The notes under the pieces were generated by a model, which worked only from the letters and a program-made list of their open reading frames with translations, had not been told where the DNA came from and searched no databases. Below are positions 20,097-31,139 of a stretch of DNA of 64,000 nucleotides, one piece after another (the stretch's first letter is position 1; the number at the start of each line of letters is the position of its first letter). Made by a program: the position numbers and the translations under genes. The stretch spans positions 58,033 through 122,032 of the forward strand of contig NZ_JACJUV010000002.1 of the NCBI RefSeq assembly GCF_014218805.1, given 5' to 3'. The stretch comes from Teredinibacter franksiae. GTDB lineage: Bacteria; Pseudomonadota; Gammaproteobacteria; Pseudomonadales; Cellvibrionaceae.

Positions 20097-22169
20097 ATGC
20101 GTATTATCGATATGAGTATCAGTACCAAACTCACACTGATTGCTTTGGCATCGGCGGCGGCGGCGATTTTGTGTGTGGTTATTGCGTTTGTACTTCAGGA
20201 CTTGCGCCTTGTAAACCGTGTTAAAGACGAGCAAATAGCCACACGTAATGCGCTGATCGCGACGAACTTATCGGTTGCGCTGAACCAAAATAACCATCAG
20301 TCTGCCTTCGACCTACTCCGTGCTTCCAGCAGTGAGCATGGCATTCTCGCTGCCGCGGTTTTTTCGACTAACCATAAACTACTTATTACCTACAATCTGC
20401 CTGCACAGATAATTGAGCATATTAGCGTGCAAGCGCTGAGGGAATATGTTCAGCAGCAAGCGTTTGGGTTTGAGGTTAGTGTACATGAAATGACTGTGCC
20501 ATTGGCCTCGGGTGAAAGTGCGCTTTTAGTCACGCTTGTTAGTCATTTAGATGTTCAGCAGCGAATTTGGTTTATGGCGGGGTACTCCGTTATGGCCATT
20601 GTATTGGCCCTATTTATTGCCTTTGGTATTTCGTGGTTGGTGCAGCAAATTGTGACCATTCCCGTGCGTCAGCTGAAGGATCTTTCACGCCGCGTTAAGG
20701 CAACAGGTAACTATGGCCTCCGTGCCAGTTTGGGTACCGGCGATGAGCTTGGTGAACTGGCTCAAGGGTTTAATGCCATGCTCGATCAAATTGCCCTACG
20801 CGATAAAAATCTCGAAAAACAGGTGCAGAGCCGAACCCGAGAATTGGAGGAGCTGGCTGAGGCTTTTCGTTATCGAGCATTGCACGACCCGCTGACTGGT
20901 TTGCCCAATCGCGCTTTGTTAACAGAAGCTTTTTATCGCGCGGTTGCACATGCAAAACGTTCAGGGAAATATTTTTCCCTGGTGCTGTTAGATGTCGACA
21001 ATTTTAAAAATATGAATGACATTTATGGTCATGAATTTGGCGATGAGTTGTTAAAAGAAATTGGTAGACACATTCGTAGTGCGGTACGCGGGGAAGACCT
21101 CGTATGCCGTTTGGGTGGTGATGAATTTGTTATTTTAATGGGGGATATCAGCAGCGAAACAACCGTACAGGTAATTGGTGGTAATTTACTGCGAGACCTT
21201 AATGATGAACTAAAGCTGATGGGTAAACCTGTACCGGTGAGTGTGAGTATTGGGGTTAGTTTGTACCCGCAGCATGGGTATGATTTAAATGACTTGAAGC
21301 GCCGAGCCGATATTGCGATGTATTGCGCGAAAGAAAGTGGTAAAAATCGGTTAATGATTTTTCAAGATGACATGGAACTCGAAGCTCAGCACCGACTATT
21401 GGTGCAAGAACAATTAGAAGCGGGTATAGCTAACGGCGAGCTGGAGATACATTTTCAACCCCAGGTTAACGTTCGCACCAACAAAGTGGTTGCCGCAGAA
21501 GCCTTGGTACGTTGGCGAAAAGCCGAACATGAGCTGCTCTACCCAGCCGATTTCTTGGGTTATGCTGAAGAGCAGGGGTTGATTGGCAAAATAGACTGTT
21601 GTGTTGTCGAAATGGCGTGTAAACAAAGTGCGAAATGGTCGCAAAATTATGGTCGCAGGCTGCCTATTGCCGTTAATCTTTCGGGTGTGCATTTATACGG
21701 TGGTGCTATCATTCATTTTTTACGGGGCGTATTGGCCAAGTACAACATGAGCGGGTCTGATTTGATTGTGGAGTTACGCGAATCTATATTTAAAGCGCAA
21801 GAGGGTGTTGCTCTCGAAGTTGTAAAAAAAATTCGCGAGCTAGGCGTGCAAATTGCCATTGACGACTTTGGTGGAACCAGCGCATCGCTGCTTTTACTGC
21901 GGCAAATACCTGTGGATATTCTTAAGCTAGACAAAACCTTTGCCCGTTGCTTAAAACAGAAGGATCGGGATAGACGTTTGACCCGTGGAATAGTCGCGCT
22001 TGCTAAAGAATGCGGTGCGACTCTGGTAGTAGAGGGGGTTGAGAGTGAGTGGCAGGTGGAGCAAATGCAGGCACTGGGCTGCGAAGTATTCCAAGGCTAC
22101 TGGCAATTGAAACCTTGTGAGGAAGAAAAATTTGATCTATGGTTGCAGTCCTTTGAGCGTGCGGCTTAA
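20097..22169 (+). CDS. Membrane HAMP-GGDEF-EAL cyclic-di-GMP protein
   Basis: 690 residues. TM1 (about 10-35), a periplasmic sensor region (about 36-155), TM2 (about 158-180), HAMP (about 182-235), short coiled coil, GGDEF domain (about 258-420), EAL domain (about 435-685). The GGDEF site is intact (RLGGDEFVIL), and HDPLTGLPNR and DVDNFKNMND are present. The EAL domain has EIHFQPQ, EALVRW, VELRES, ILKLDKTF, and VVEGVESEWQ. The second metal motif reads DDFGGTSAS where DDFGTGYSS is usual, so phosphodiesterase activity is possible but not assured. Both synthesis and hydrolysis of c-di-GMP are conceivable. Start ATG 20097. Confidence 0.93.
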   Translation: MRIIDMSISTKLTLIALASAAAAILCVVIAFVLQDLRLVNRVKDEQIATRNALIATNLSVALNQNNHQSAFDLLRASSSEHGILAAAVFSTNHKLLITYNLPAQIIEHISVQALREYVQQQAFGFEVSVHEMTVPLASGESALLVTLVSHLDVQQRIWFMAGYSVMAIVLALFIAFGISWLVQQIVTIPVRQLKDLSRRVKATGNYGLRASLGTGDELGELAQGFNAMLDQIALRDKNLEKQVQSRTRELEELAEAFRYRALHDPLTGLPNRALLTEAFYRAVAHAKRSGKYFSLVLLDVDNFKNMNDIYGHEFGDELLKEIGRHIRSAVRGEDLVCRLGGDEFVILMGDISSETTVQVIGGNLLRDLNDELKLMGKPVPVSVSIGVSLYPQHGYDLNDLKRRADIAMYCAKESGKNRLMIFQDDMELEAQHRLLVQEQLEAGIANGELEIHFQPQVNVRTNKVVAAEALVRWRKAEHELLYPADFLGYAEEQGLIGKIDCCVVEMACKQSAKWSQNYGRRLPIAVNLSGVHLYGGAIIHFLRGVLAKYNMSGSDLIVELRESIFKAQEGVALEVVKKIRELGVQIAIDDFGGTSASLLLLRQIPVDILKLDKTFARCLKQKDRDRRLTRGIVALAKECGATLVVEGVESEWQVEQMQALGCEVFQGYWQLKPCEEEKFDLWLQSFERAA

Positions 22170-22199
22170 AGAATAAGAAACTAGCGGTGAGATTGGACG

Positions 22200-22409
22200 A
22201 TGACAGATAGTAAGACGGATAAAGCGAGCGACAGCCTAGAGGCAGAAGCTAAGAAGAAGTCTGGCGAAAGTGAAGAGCGTTCCATGTGCCGCCATGGATT
22301 CCACGATTGGATGCCTATCGAAGACCAACCGGCCGATGATGCAGGTAAACCTGTTTCGATGCTCAAGTGCACTCGCTGCGGAAAAGAAAAATTGGATACG
22401 GCTGAATAG
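22200..22409 (+). CDS. Small zinc-ribbon-like protein
   Basis: A 69-residue hydrophilic protein 30 bases after the c-di-GMP gene. The first half is charged and probably disordered (SDSLEAEAKKKSGESEE). The second half has four spaced metal-type ligands, CRHGFHDW and CTRCGKEK, suggesting a small zinc ribbon. Function unknown. The ATG has a GGTGAG-like site about 8 bases upstream. It could be co-transcribed with the cyclase/phosphodiesterase, but no direct link is shown. Confidence 0.65.
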   Translation: MTDSKTDKASDSLEAEAKKKSGESEERSMCRHGFHDWMPIEDQPADDAGKPVSMLKCTRCGKEKLDTAE

Positions 22410-22584
22410 GCTTCAGCGCTCTGTTTAACGATAAATTTGGCCAGAACCTTCTGTTGCTGCAGTGCCCTGCCTCATTACACTCGATGACTGTTAGTTACAC
22501 CGTTAAAGTTGCCTACGGCTGTTAGGCTTAAGTGCTGGGTAATTGGATAACACCAGGTTGCTTAATGGCCCGAAAACACATGGC

Positions 22585-23223
22585 TTATGGTTTGATAGCC
22601 TCGCCATCCAGTTTTGCTGCGCCATTTTCCATTGTAAGCCTACCGTCAGCGAACCAGCCAATTACGCAGGGGTAGAGTACATGCTCTTCCTTCAATACGC
22701 GTGCTGCGAGTTTATCGGCGGTATCGTTGTCCAGAATAGGAACGCGAGCCTGCTTAATGACCGGGCCGCCATCCAGTTCAGCTGTTACAAAATGAACAGA
22801 TACACCGTGTTCGTTGTCGCCGGCATCGAGTGCGCGCTGGTGCGTGTTCAGCCCCTGATACTTGGGCAGTAGCGAGGGGTGAATGTTGAGCATACGCCCA
22901 CGATAGTGGTTGGTAAATTCAGGCGTAAGGATGCGCATAAAGCCGGCGAGCACAACCAGGCCGGGGTTGTAGCCGTCGATAAGGTCGCGCAAAGATTTAT
23001 CGAATGCCTCGCGGCTGTCAAATTGCTTGTGGTCAATAACGGCGGTTGCTATGCCGTTATTGACCGCTCGCTGCAGCCCTTGTACAGCGCTTTTGTTACT
23101 GATAACTGCTTTTATATCGATGTTGATACTGCCCAACCGTTGTTGGTCGATAATCGCCTGTAAATTACTGCCACTGCCGGAAATGAGCACCACTATGGGC
23201 GTTGGGGGTTGTTTTACCGACAT
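22585..23223 (-). CDS. purN: Phosphoribosylglycinamide formyltransferase (GART 1)
   Basis: A 212-residue enzyme that transfers formyl from 10-formyl-THF to GAR in purine synthesis. It has the N-terminal VVLISGSGSNLQAIID phosphate-binding loop, VLAGFMRILTPEF, NIHPSLLPKYQGLNTHQRAL with catalytic Asn and His, and HFVTAELDGGPVI. The start overlaps the purM stop by one base (TAATG), so the two are translationally coupled. Confidence 0.97.
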   Translation of the reverse strand: MSVKQPPTPIVVLISGSGSNLQAIIDQQRLGSINIDIKAVISNKSAVQGLQRAVNNGIATAVIDHKQFDSREAFDKSLRDLIDGYNPGLVVLAGFMRILTPEFTNHYRGRMLNIHPSLLPKYQGLNTHQRALDAGDNEHGVSVHFVTAELDGGPVIKQARVPILDNDTADKLAARVLKEEHVLYPCVIGWFADGRLTMENGAAKLDGEAIKP

Positions 23224-24290
23224 TAAATATTTCTCAGTTCAACCTGCTCTTCACTTGGTTCGGCTGCGGCAATTTGACCAATGATAAAGGCCTGCTCGCC
23301 TTCGGCTTTCAGCTGTTCAATTGTTTTGTTAACGTCGGTTTCAGCTACACAGACCACCATGCCAACGCCGCAGTTAAACGTGCGGTACATCTCTGTAGCG
23401 TCAACATTGCCTTTTTCTTTCAGCCAAGCAAAAACATCTGGGAACTGCCAGCGGCTACATTCGATTACCGCTTTGCTGTTTTCGGGTAATACCCGTGGCA
23501 AATTTTCCGTGAGACCACCACCGGTAATATGGCACAGGGCATTTACGTTTACTTGCTTCATTAAGTTGAGTAATGGTTTTACATAAATACGAGTGGGCTC
23601 TAGCAGGGCTTCCGCCAGGGTTTTGGTGCCGAGTTTGGTGTTCAGGTCGGCGTTGCTTACTTCCAAAATTTTGCGGATCAGCGAATAGCCATTGGAGTGC
23701 GGTCCGCTGGAGGGTAAGGCAATTAATACATCGCCTGCGTTGACATTACTACCATCTAGAATTTTTGATTTTTCGACAATGCCAACACAGAAGCCAGCCA
23801 AGTCGTAATCGTCGCCTTCGTACATGCCGGGCATTTCGGCCGTTTCGCCGCCAACCAATGAGCAGCCAGACATTTCACAGCCGTTGCCTATACCTTCTAC
23901 CACCTGCGCAGCGATATCGACGGAAAGCTTGCCAGTAGCATAATAGTCGAGGAAAAATAACGGTTCAGCACCGCCGACAATCAAGTCGTTAACGCACATA
24001 GCAACCAAATCGATACCAATCGTGTCATGTTTGTTTAGCTGCATGGCCAGCTTAAGCTTGGTGCCAACGCCATCGGTGCCGGATACCAAAACAGGTTCCT
24101 CATAGCCCTTGGGCAGTTCGAATAAAGCGCCAAATCCGCCGAGACCGGCCATTACCTCTGGCCGTTTGGTGCGTGCTGCAATAGATTTGATGCGTTCAAC
24201 CAGGGCATTACCTGCGTCTATATCAACTCCAGCGTCTTTGTAGCTTAGGGAGGTAGGGGCGTTGCTTGAAGGTGGGGTGGTGTCTGTCAT
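23223..24290 (-). CDS. purM: Phosphoribosylformylglycinamidine cyclo-ligase (AIR synthetase)
   Basis: A 355-residue ATP-dependent AIR synthetase, catalysing the step after FGAM formation in purine synthesis. Visible motifs: [20 protein letters not shown] at the N-terminus, [51 protein letters not shown]. First gene of the purMN pair and divergent from the DUF2066 gene, a common gammaproteobacterial layout. Confidence 0.97.
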   Translation of the reverse strand: MTDTTPPSSNAPTSLSYKDAGVDIDAGNALVERIKSIAARTKRPEVMAGLGGFGALFELPKGYEEPVLVSGTDGVGTKLKLAMQLNKHDTIGIDLVAMCVNDLIVGGAEPLFFLDYYATGKLSVDIAAQVVEGIGNGCEMSGCSLVGGETAEMPGMYEGDDYDLAGFCVGIVEKSKILDGSNVNAGDVLIALPSSGPHSNGYSLIRKILEVSNADLNTKLGTKTLAEALLEPTRIYVKPLLNLMKQVNVNALCHITGGGLTENLPRVLPENSKAVIECSRWQFPDVFAWLKEKGNVDATEMYRTFNCGVGMVVCVAETDVNKTIEQLKAEGEQAFIIGQIAAAEPSEEQVELRNI

Positions 24291-24587
24291 ATCGATTTCG
24301 CTAAATCCGGTGGTACAGGCGGGAATTTAAAGGCGTGCATTCTAACAGCTTCACTCAGGCTTCGTCAGGGGGGCCAAGACTATTTTATCGGTGCTACGGC
24401 TGAGCTGGGAGGCTTATACTGCATGGTTTGGCTAGCTAATGGAGAAAAATGCGGCTGCACCGTGTGGGAAACCTAGTTGGAGGCTATCAGGCAGAAATTT
24501 TGTGTATTGGCCCCTATGGTTTTCACCACAAGTTGATACAATCGCAAATTGTATAAAAACATACGCACGAGACGGTAGGAGAATTCA
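24291..24587. other. Divergent promoter region purM / DUF2066 gene
   Basis: About 300 bases without a gene. A 7-bp inverted repeat ATACAAT / ATTGTAT with a 5-base spacer lies at 24536-24554, about 35 bases before the DUF2066 start; it could be an operator or promoter element. No PurR-type box was recognised with confidence. Confidence 0.4.
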
Positions 24588-25733
24588 TTGACAAAGGTGT
24601 GGGCCAAAAAAACCGGTATTGTTCAGGTATGCTCCTTGGGGCGGCACGTTGCCATCATTTGGCTTGCCGTGGCGTTGGCGTTTCCCGCCTATAGTGCCCA
24701 AGATTTTTTTCAAGCGACAATTGCCGTAAGCAGTCAGTCCCCAAGTGTTCGTAAAGTAGCGGCCAAGAAGGCTTTTGCCGAGGTGATGGTTCGGCTGTCG
24801 GGTACCGAATTGGTGTTGGAAAACCCGCAAATTCACGCCGCCATGGGTAAGGCGATAAATTACGTTGAGCAGTTCCAGTACCACCCACAGGCCGATCCAA
24901 GTTTAGTGGCTGAGGGCCTGAAAGAGGAGATTTCTCTTACCTTCTCGCCCACAACCATTGAGCGCTTGTTACGTAAAAATGACCAGCCTTTCTGGCCGGT
25001 AAATCGCCCGTCTACCTTAATTTGGCTTGTTGAAGACAGTGTAGATTATGGCAAACAGTTTGTATCCAGTGAGCTGGCCCCAGAAGTGTTTGTGGGTATA
25101 GAAGCTGCTGCACAACGGCGTGGGCTGCCCCTGAGTTACCCGTTGCTGGACCTGCAAGACCAGACGAATCTCTCCGCTGAACAGTTGTGGCAGCTTGACG
25201 AGGAAGCGATATTGACCGCCTCCAGCCGCTATAGCGCCGATGTGATACTCGTAGGGCGTTATTCAGCGACTTCGCGAGGAGAGTTGCTGGCTACATGGCA
25301 GCTATTTCACCGGGGCGAAACCCGTGTTTACGACAGCCGCAACGATGCTTTAGATTTATTAGGTGCTATGGCGTTAGACCCACTCGCGGACTATTTGGGG
25401 CGCCGCTATGCGCTCATGCCCCGCGATGAATCTGCCGATGCGTTAGTATTACAGCTTAATGGTGTTGACACCTTTGCTCGTTACCGTAAGGCGCTAAGCT
25501 ACCTCGAGGGCATAGCGGCAATCTCCGGTGTCGAGCTGGCCGGAGTACGGCAGGATACTTTGCTACTGTATTTGGATTCAGATGCGGACGTGGATAAGTT
25601 TAAAAGCGCTTTGGCAATAGATAGCCGATTGAGCGCTGAAGAATCAATAATGATGGCTGGCGAATTGCCGGTATGGCAGCAGCTGCCCCAAGGTACATTA
25701 GAAAACCCTTTACGCTACCGTTGGGTGCGTTAA
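24588..25733 (+). CDS. DUF2066 domain exported protein
   Basis: A 381-residue protein of the DUF2066 family, of unknown function, typically encoded between purM and hda in gammaproteobacteria. N-terminal signal sequence (about residues 18-37, AIIWLAVALAFPAYSAQ), then AVSSQSPSVRKVAAKKAFAEVMVRLSG, the family signature. The C-terminal half has beta-rich repeats (YARKALSYLEGIAAISGVEL-like). The start is TTG 24588 preceded by TAGGAGA. hda follows after 16 bases. The AI-2E-type permease that often sits between these two genes elsewhere is absent. Confidence 0.88.
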   Translation: MTKVWAKKTGIVQVCSLGRHVAIIWLAVALAFPAYSAQDFFQATIAVSSQSPSVRKVAAKKAFAEVMVRLSGTELVLENPQIHAAMGKAINYVEQFQYHPQADPSLVAEGLKEEISLTFSPTTIERLLRKNDQPFWPVNRPSTLIWLVEDSVDYGKQFVSSELAPEVFVGIEAAAQRRGLPLSYPLLDLQDQTNLSAEQLWQLDEEAILTASSRYSADVILVGRYSATSRGELLATWQLFHRGETRVYDSRNDALDLLGAMALDPLADYLGRRYALMPRDESADALVLQLNGVDTFARYRKALSYLEGIAAISGVELAGVRQDTLLLYLDSDADVDKFKSALAIDSRLSAEESIMMAGELPVWQQLPQGTLENPLRYRWVR

Positions 25734-25749
25734 CCGATTAAGAGGTGTT

Positions 25750-26454
25750 ATGTCTCCTGTTCAGCTAAGTCTCGGTGTTTCACTGCGCGACGATGCGACG
25801 TTCGACAATTATTTCACCGCAACAGAAAGTAATGACCAGGCCATTTTTGCCCTAAAAAAATTAGCGCAGGGCGCCGAGCAAAACCTGGTTGTCATTTGGG
25901 GGGCTCGCAGTGCGGGTTTAACCCATCTTGTTCAAGCGTTATGCCATCGGGCTGGTAATGCACAGCGCATAATTCAGTACTTTCCCATGGCGGATGTTCG
26001 CGGGTACGACTCTCAGGAGCTTTGCGAGGGACTGGAGGAAATGGATATCGTCTGTTTAGATGGTATTGAACATGTTTGCGGCAATAGGGCCTGGGAGCAG
26101 TCTTTATTTCACTTGTTTAATCGCCTGCGGGATGCCGGTAAATCACTTTTAATTTCGTCGCATGTCAGTCCACCGTCATTACCTATTTTGCTTCCCGATT
26201 TGAAATCACGTGTACTCGGTTGCGAGATTTATCACATTGAAAGTTTGACCGACGACGGTAAAAAAGATGCGTTGCGTATGCGCGCGGCAGCACGTGGAAT
26301 GGAGTTGTCTGAAGAGGTTGCTAGCTTTATTCTCAACCGAGCATCGCGAGACACCGTAGAGCTTTTTCAGCTGCTGAACCGTTTGGATGATGCATCCTTG
26401 AGGGAGCAGCGAAAATTAACAATTCCTTTTGTCAAAGAGGTCCTGGGTTTATAA
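25750..26454 (+). CDS. hda: DnaA regulatory inactivator Hda
   Basis: A 234-residue AAA+ DnaA homologue that, with the DNA-loaded sliding clamp, stimulates ATP hydrolysis by DnaA and so prevents re-initiation. It carries the N-terminal clamp-binding type segment QLSLGVSLRDDATFDNY, a Walker A-like GARSAGLTHLVQAL, a Walker B-like MDIVCLDGIEHV, SSHVSPPSLPILLPDLKSRV, and the sensor II-type LNRASRDTVELFQLLNRLD. Start ATG 25750 with AGAGGTG upstream. Confidence 0.96.
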   Translation: MSPVQLSLGVSLRDDATFDNYFTATESNDQAIFALKKLAQGAEQNLVVIWGARSAGLTHLVQALCHRAGNAQRIIQYFPMADVRGYDSQELCEGLEEMDIVCLDGIEHVCGNRAWEQSLFHLFNRLRDAGKSLLISSHVSPPSLPILLPDLKSRVLGCEIYHIESLTDDGKKDALRMRAAARGMELSEEVASFILNRASRDTVELFQLLNRLDDASLREQRKLTIPFVKEVLGL

Positions 26455-26460
26455 AGTTTT

Positions 26461-26480
26461 GGGGCTATAAATTAAGCCCC
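26461..26480. terminator. Bidirectional-type hairpin between hda and sppA
   Basis: Stem GGGGCT / AGCCCC with an 8-base AT-rich loop between the two convergent genes. T-tracts are weak on both sides, so efficiency is uncertain. Confidence 0.5.
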
Positions 26481-26527
26481 TCCTCAATTTAGATTGATGT
26501 CATAACACTATTGTTAATAGAGTGCCC

Positions 26528-28405
26528 TTAAGGTGCATAGCACTCTAAGCAGTGCGCCATGGTGGGCGGCTGCTCTCCGGCTTCAATGCTGACATTAAAT
26601 GCTTGCGCCAATTTCATTAGGCTATTCAGTTGCCCTGTAATGGCGTTGTTCTCGTTAAGCGTTTTCAGAAGCATTAAATTTTGTAAAGGCCCGCTCAATG
26701 CACTGGTTTGTATACGCACGCTAACTTCGTCCATGAGTACACGCATAATTTCTTCCGATGCCGATAAAGGTTTTTCAATTACGGTGATTTGGTAATCGTC
26801 GAGGTTCTCGGTGCTGGCAACCGTATTAAAGAGGTCGTATAGGCTGCCAAGATTGTCAACCAGCCCCAAAGACTTTGCCGCTTCTCCTGTCCATACTCGC
26901 CCGCCGGCAATTTCATGCACGCTGGCGGGGTCGCTTTCTCGCGCTTCGGCAACAATGGTTAAAAAACGTGAGTACACATCGTTTACACCGCGTTGTATCA
27001 GATTTTTTGCTTTGCCCGAAAGTGGGCGCTCAATATGGTAAATGTCGGAAAGCGCCGTAGTGCCTACCCCGTCAGAATGAATACCCAAGCGTTCAATGCT
27101 GTCGGAAACATTGGGCAATAGCCCCCACACGCCAATTGAGCCGGTAATGGTGGCGGGCGTTGCCCAAATTTGTTTGGCTGGCGTGGCAATCCAATAGCCG
27201 CCGGAAGCGGCTACGCTACCCATAGAAATATACACAGGAAGGTTATCGTCGCCGGCCGCAACGATTTCATCGCGAATCATTTCAGAAGCAAAAGCACTGC
27301 CACCTCCGCTGTTAACACGTATAACCAAAGCTTTAAGTGATTTATCTTCTCTGGCTTGTTTGATCAGGGATATTAAGCTTTCGCCACCAATCATGCCCTT
27401 ATCGCGATGCCCGTCTACAATTGTGCCGGTGGCGACAATTAGGCCAATAGCCGCTTTGTTGTTGGGCATGGAGAGGGTTGCGTTGCGATAGCGCTGGTAA
27501 TCTACGGCTTTGAAATTCTCACCGTCTTCTTCTTTGCCTAGCAGTTCGACCAAGGCAAGATTGATGTCGGCGCGCGATCCTAGTTCATCCACCAGGCCAG
27601 CGGCTAAGGCTATGGAGGAAAGTGATTCAGCTTCAAGTGTAGGCTTTGTACCCAGGCTGCCAATGTAGTTGCTAACCAGTGTTTCGGGCTTATCGCGATT
27701 GCGCGCGATGGTGTTTGTGTAACGTTGCCAGAGTTCGTTGATCCAGCGCGCATTATGTTCACGCGATTCATCCGACATACCGTTACGCATATAAGGCTCA
27801 ACAGCATCCTTATAATCGCCTACACGAAAAACGTGAAATTTAAGCGAGAGCTTATCCGAAAGTTGTTGGTAGTAGTTTCGGTACATGCCAAACCCGGTTA
27901 GTAACAGGTTACCCATATCGTTCATGTAGATTTTGTTGGCGTAGCTGGCGAGAAAATATTGTTGCTGCGAATAATTATCGGCAAAGGCGTATACGGGTTT
28001 TCCGCTTTCTTTGAAGTGTGTAATCGCTTGTCCTAATTCCTCCATTTTGGATAGACCGCCGCCAACAAATTGGTCGAGCTGAAATACCAGCGCGGTGATG
28101 CGTTTATCGTCCGCCGCTTGGCGAATAGTGTTGGTGAGTTCAAGTAAAGGTGTTTCAGCTACTCTGTCGTTAAAACCGAAAAGCATTTCACTGGGTGTTG
28201 GCTTGTAGGTGCGTTGGTCTACTAGATAGCCCTGTGGCGCAACAAGCAAAGCCGTTTCGTTGGGGATGCTTTTATCGGGAGCGGTAAAAACACTGGTTAT
28301 AATGACGATAACGATCAGCAGGAAAATAAAATTAAATAAGAAAGTGCGCAGGCTTGTAACGCCTTGCCAAAAAAACTTCCAGGTCGCACCGATAAATTTA
28401 AACAT
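26528..28405 (-). CDS. sppA: Signal peptide peptidase SppA, 67K type
   Basis: A 625-residue membrane-bound serine protease that degrades cleaved signal peptides. One N-terminal membrane helix (about 18-40), then two tandem S49 domains. The C-terminal domain has the nucleophile motif GSVAASGGYWIA, and the N-terminal domain has the lysine in the YADNYSQQQYFLASYANKIY / FRVGDYKDAVEPY area, as in the 67 kDa form. It overlaps the DUF2069 gene by 8 bases and so belongs to the arsC-wrbA-DUF2069-sppA unit. Confidence 0.96.
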   Translation of the reverse strand: MFKFIGATWKFFWQGVTSLRTFLFNFIFLLIVIVIITSVFTAPDKSIPNETALLVAPQGYLVDQRTYKPTPSEMLFGFNDRVAETPLLELTNTIRQAADDKRITALVFQLDQFVGGGLSKMEELGQAITHFKESGKPVYAFADNYSQQQYFLASYANKIYMNDMGNLLLTGFGMYRNYYQQLSDKLSLKFHVFRVGDYKDAVEPYMRNGMSDESREHNARWINELWQRYTNTIARNRDKPETLVSNYIGSLGTKPTLEAESLSSIALAAGLVDELGSRADINLALVELLGKEEDGENFKAVDYQRYRNATLSMPNNKAAIGLIVATGTIVDGHRDKGMIGGESLISLIKQAREDKSLKALVIRVNSGGGSAFASEMIRDEIVAAGDDNLPVYISMGSVAASGGYWIATPAKQIWATPATITGSIGVWGLLPNVSDSIERLGIHSDGVGTTALSDIYHIERPLSGKAKNLIQRGVNDVYSRFLTIVAEARESDPASVHEIAGGRVWTGEAAKSLGLVDNLGSLYDLFNTVASTENLDDYQITVIEKPLSASEEIMRVLMDEVSVRIQTSALSGPLQNLMLLKTLNENNAITGQLNSLMKLAQAFNVSIEAGEQPPTMAHCLECYAP

Positions 28406-28790
28406 TGGGGGTTCCTTTTTGTGATCGCTGTAACCAGCGGGCTGCGAGCATTGCCGATATGAATGTCGTTACGGTTAACCCTACAAATACAGCATCACTC
28501 CAGTTGCGGGTAGACATGAAAATACCGTCTACAGCCATAACAAAATAGATCAGCAGTAAAAAACATAGCCAGCTATAGCTGCGGTAATATTTTTTTGCTA
28601 GGCCAGGAAGAAGCAATAGAAGCGGCAGTGATTGTGCGGCCAATACTACCCAGTTGATGCCGCTGGTACGGGTAAAGTTCCAATACAAAAACAGTACAAA
28701 TAGGGCCGCATAGCTTATGCCGGTTGCCCATAAACTGTAACGGGTTTTTTTTGCAAGGTGCGCGATGGGCTTAACAGCTTTTTCAGACAT
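28398..28790 (-). CDS. DUF2069 family membrane protein
   Basis: A 130-residue inner-membrane protein of the DUF2069 family; function unknown. Four hydrophobic segments and the DGIFMSTRNWSDAVFVGLT C-terminal hairpin. The start at 28790 (MSEKAVKP) is chosen because a longer frame would run into the wrbA stop, and an AAGAAGA purine run precedes it. The gene sits between wrbA and sppA, as in pseudomonads. Confidence 0.85.
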   Translation of the reverse strand: MSEKAVKPIAHLAKKTRYSLWATGISYAALFVLFLYWNFTRTSGINWVVLAAQSLPLLLLLPGLAKKYYRSYSWLCFLLLIYFVMAVDGIFMSTRNWSDAVFVGLTVTTFISAMLAARWLQRSQKGTPNV

Positions 28791-28807
28791 ATAAGAAGAA
28801 AACGTCG

Positions 28808-29751
<944 letters not shown>

Positions 29752-29831
29752 CAGGTGAGCACCTCAGGTTATAGAAGCGGCTATTCTAAACATTCACGGC
29801 TGTGCGCAACAAACTTATTGAGTTAATACTT

Positions 29832-31139
29832 ATGAATCAGCCCCATGTAGCGCTTTTAAATCGCTTGAAAACACTTGCTCATTCGGTTGGGCACTTCTTT
29901 GGTGAACTCTACCGGGAGTTTATGGACAAGGGCTGTCAGAAGAGCGCGGCGGCATTAACTTATATGACCCTCTTCGCATTAGTGCCGTTAATGACGGTTA
30001 CCTATGCCATGTTTTCGGTGATTCCAGCGTTCAATGGCGTTGCCGAACAGCTACAGAGTTTAATCTTTGCTCATCTTCTACCGGCTTCGGGTAATGATGT
30101 GGCCGACTATTTGGCCGATTTTTCGTCTCAAGCACGTAGCCTCACCACGGCGGGTGTGGCCATTTTGGTTGTCACGGCCTATTTGATGTTGCGTAATATT
30201 GAGACAACCTTCAATGCGATTTGGGGGGTGAAACAGGGGCGCAGTGGCTTATTTGGTTACCTGCTGTACTGGGCCATTTTAAGTATTGGCCCTCTGTTAT
30301 TAGGGGCCGGGTTCGTACTGAGTACCTATCTTCTATCGTTGAACTTAGTTACGAGTGAGCTGGGTGATCTCGGTTTGGCTTCCGCCCTATTCGAATTGCT
30401 GCCTTGGTTAATGACCACAGTGGCATTCACTTTGCTATTTGTGGCAGTGCCAAATTGCCGGGTACCGTTTCGCTATGGGTTGATTGGCGGAATCGTTACA
30501 GCCATTTGTTTTGAATTACTCAAAAACTTGTTTGCCTGGCTGGTGGCCAATTCGAGTTTTAAATTGATTTATGGTGCCTTTGCTGTAGTGCCGCTGTTTC
30601 TGTTGTGGGTGAATTTTCTCTGGACCATTATCCTTGGCGGTGCCGTGTTGGTACGGACATTGGCCGAGCAAAGTTACTCCGCCCGAATTTTACGTTATTC
30701 CGACATGCTGGCCGTTTTACGGTGTTTGGCACTGTTTCGGGAGAAGGCTCGAACCGGCGATGTGGTGGGAGATAAGGATTGTGTGAAACTGGGCCTAGGG
30801 TTAGTGCATTGGTTACGATTGCGCTCGCTATTGGCTCAGAACCGCTGGATAGCGGTGACCGATGGCGGCGACTATGTGTTGAGCCGAGACCTAAAGCAAG
30901 CCAGCTTGTGGCAGGTGGCCGAGTTGGTGCGCTTGCCGGTAGATGAACAATTACCGGAAGATGAAGAGGGTATTCCAAACCCGGAGCCGTGGCTGCAAAG
31001 CTTTCTAAGCCGCCAAGCTCAAGTGGGCGCCAATGCAAGGCAAGTCTTTGGGCTATCTCTAGAGCAGATGTTTGCGGCAGGCGGCGCTGAGAGTGACGAT
31101 TTAGGTGACAACGGTAAGGGCGGCGAGGGTGGCGGTTAA
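29832..31139 (+). CDS. YihY/UPF0761 (BrkB-like) inner-membrane protein
   Basis: A 435-residue protein. Six hydrophobic segments occupy about residues 25-295: KSAAALTYMTLFALVPLMTV, VAILVVTAYLMLRNIETTFNAIW, and the C-terminal FLLWVNFLWTIILGGAVLV are family marks. The remaining ~140 residues are a soluble winged-helix-like region ending in a Gly/Asp-rich tail. Members were once annotated as RNase BN, which is wrong; the function is unresolved. ATG 29832 is preferred; GTG 29802 would add ten residues. Confidence 0.88.
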   Translation: MNQPHVALLNRLKTLAHSVGHFFGELYREFMDKGCQKSAAALTYMTLFALVPLMTVTYAMFSVIPAFNGVAEQLQSLIFAHLLPASGNDVADYLADFSSQARSLTTAGVAILVVTAYLMLRNIETTFNAIWGVKQGRSGLFGYLLYWAILSIGPLLLGAGFVLSTYLLSLNLVTSELGDLGLASALFELLPWLMTTVAFTLLFVAVPNCRVPFRYGLIGGIVTAICFELLKNLFAWLVANSSFKLIYGAFAVVPLFLLWVNFLWTIILGGAVLVRTLAEQSYSARILRYSDMLAVLRCLALFREKARTGDVVGDKDCVKLGLGLVHWLRLRSLLAQNRWIAVTDGGDYVLSRDLKQASLWQVAELVRLPVDEQLPEDEEGIPNPEPWLQSFLSRQAQVGANARQVFGLSLEQMFAAGGAESDDLGDNGKGGEGGG

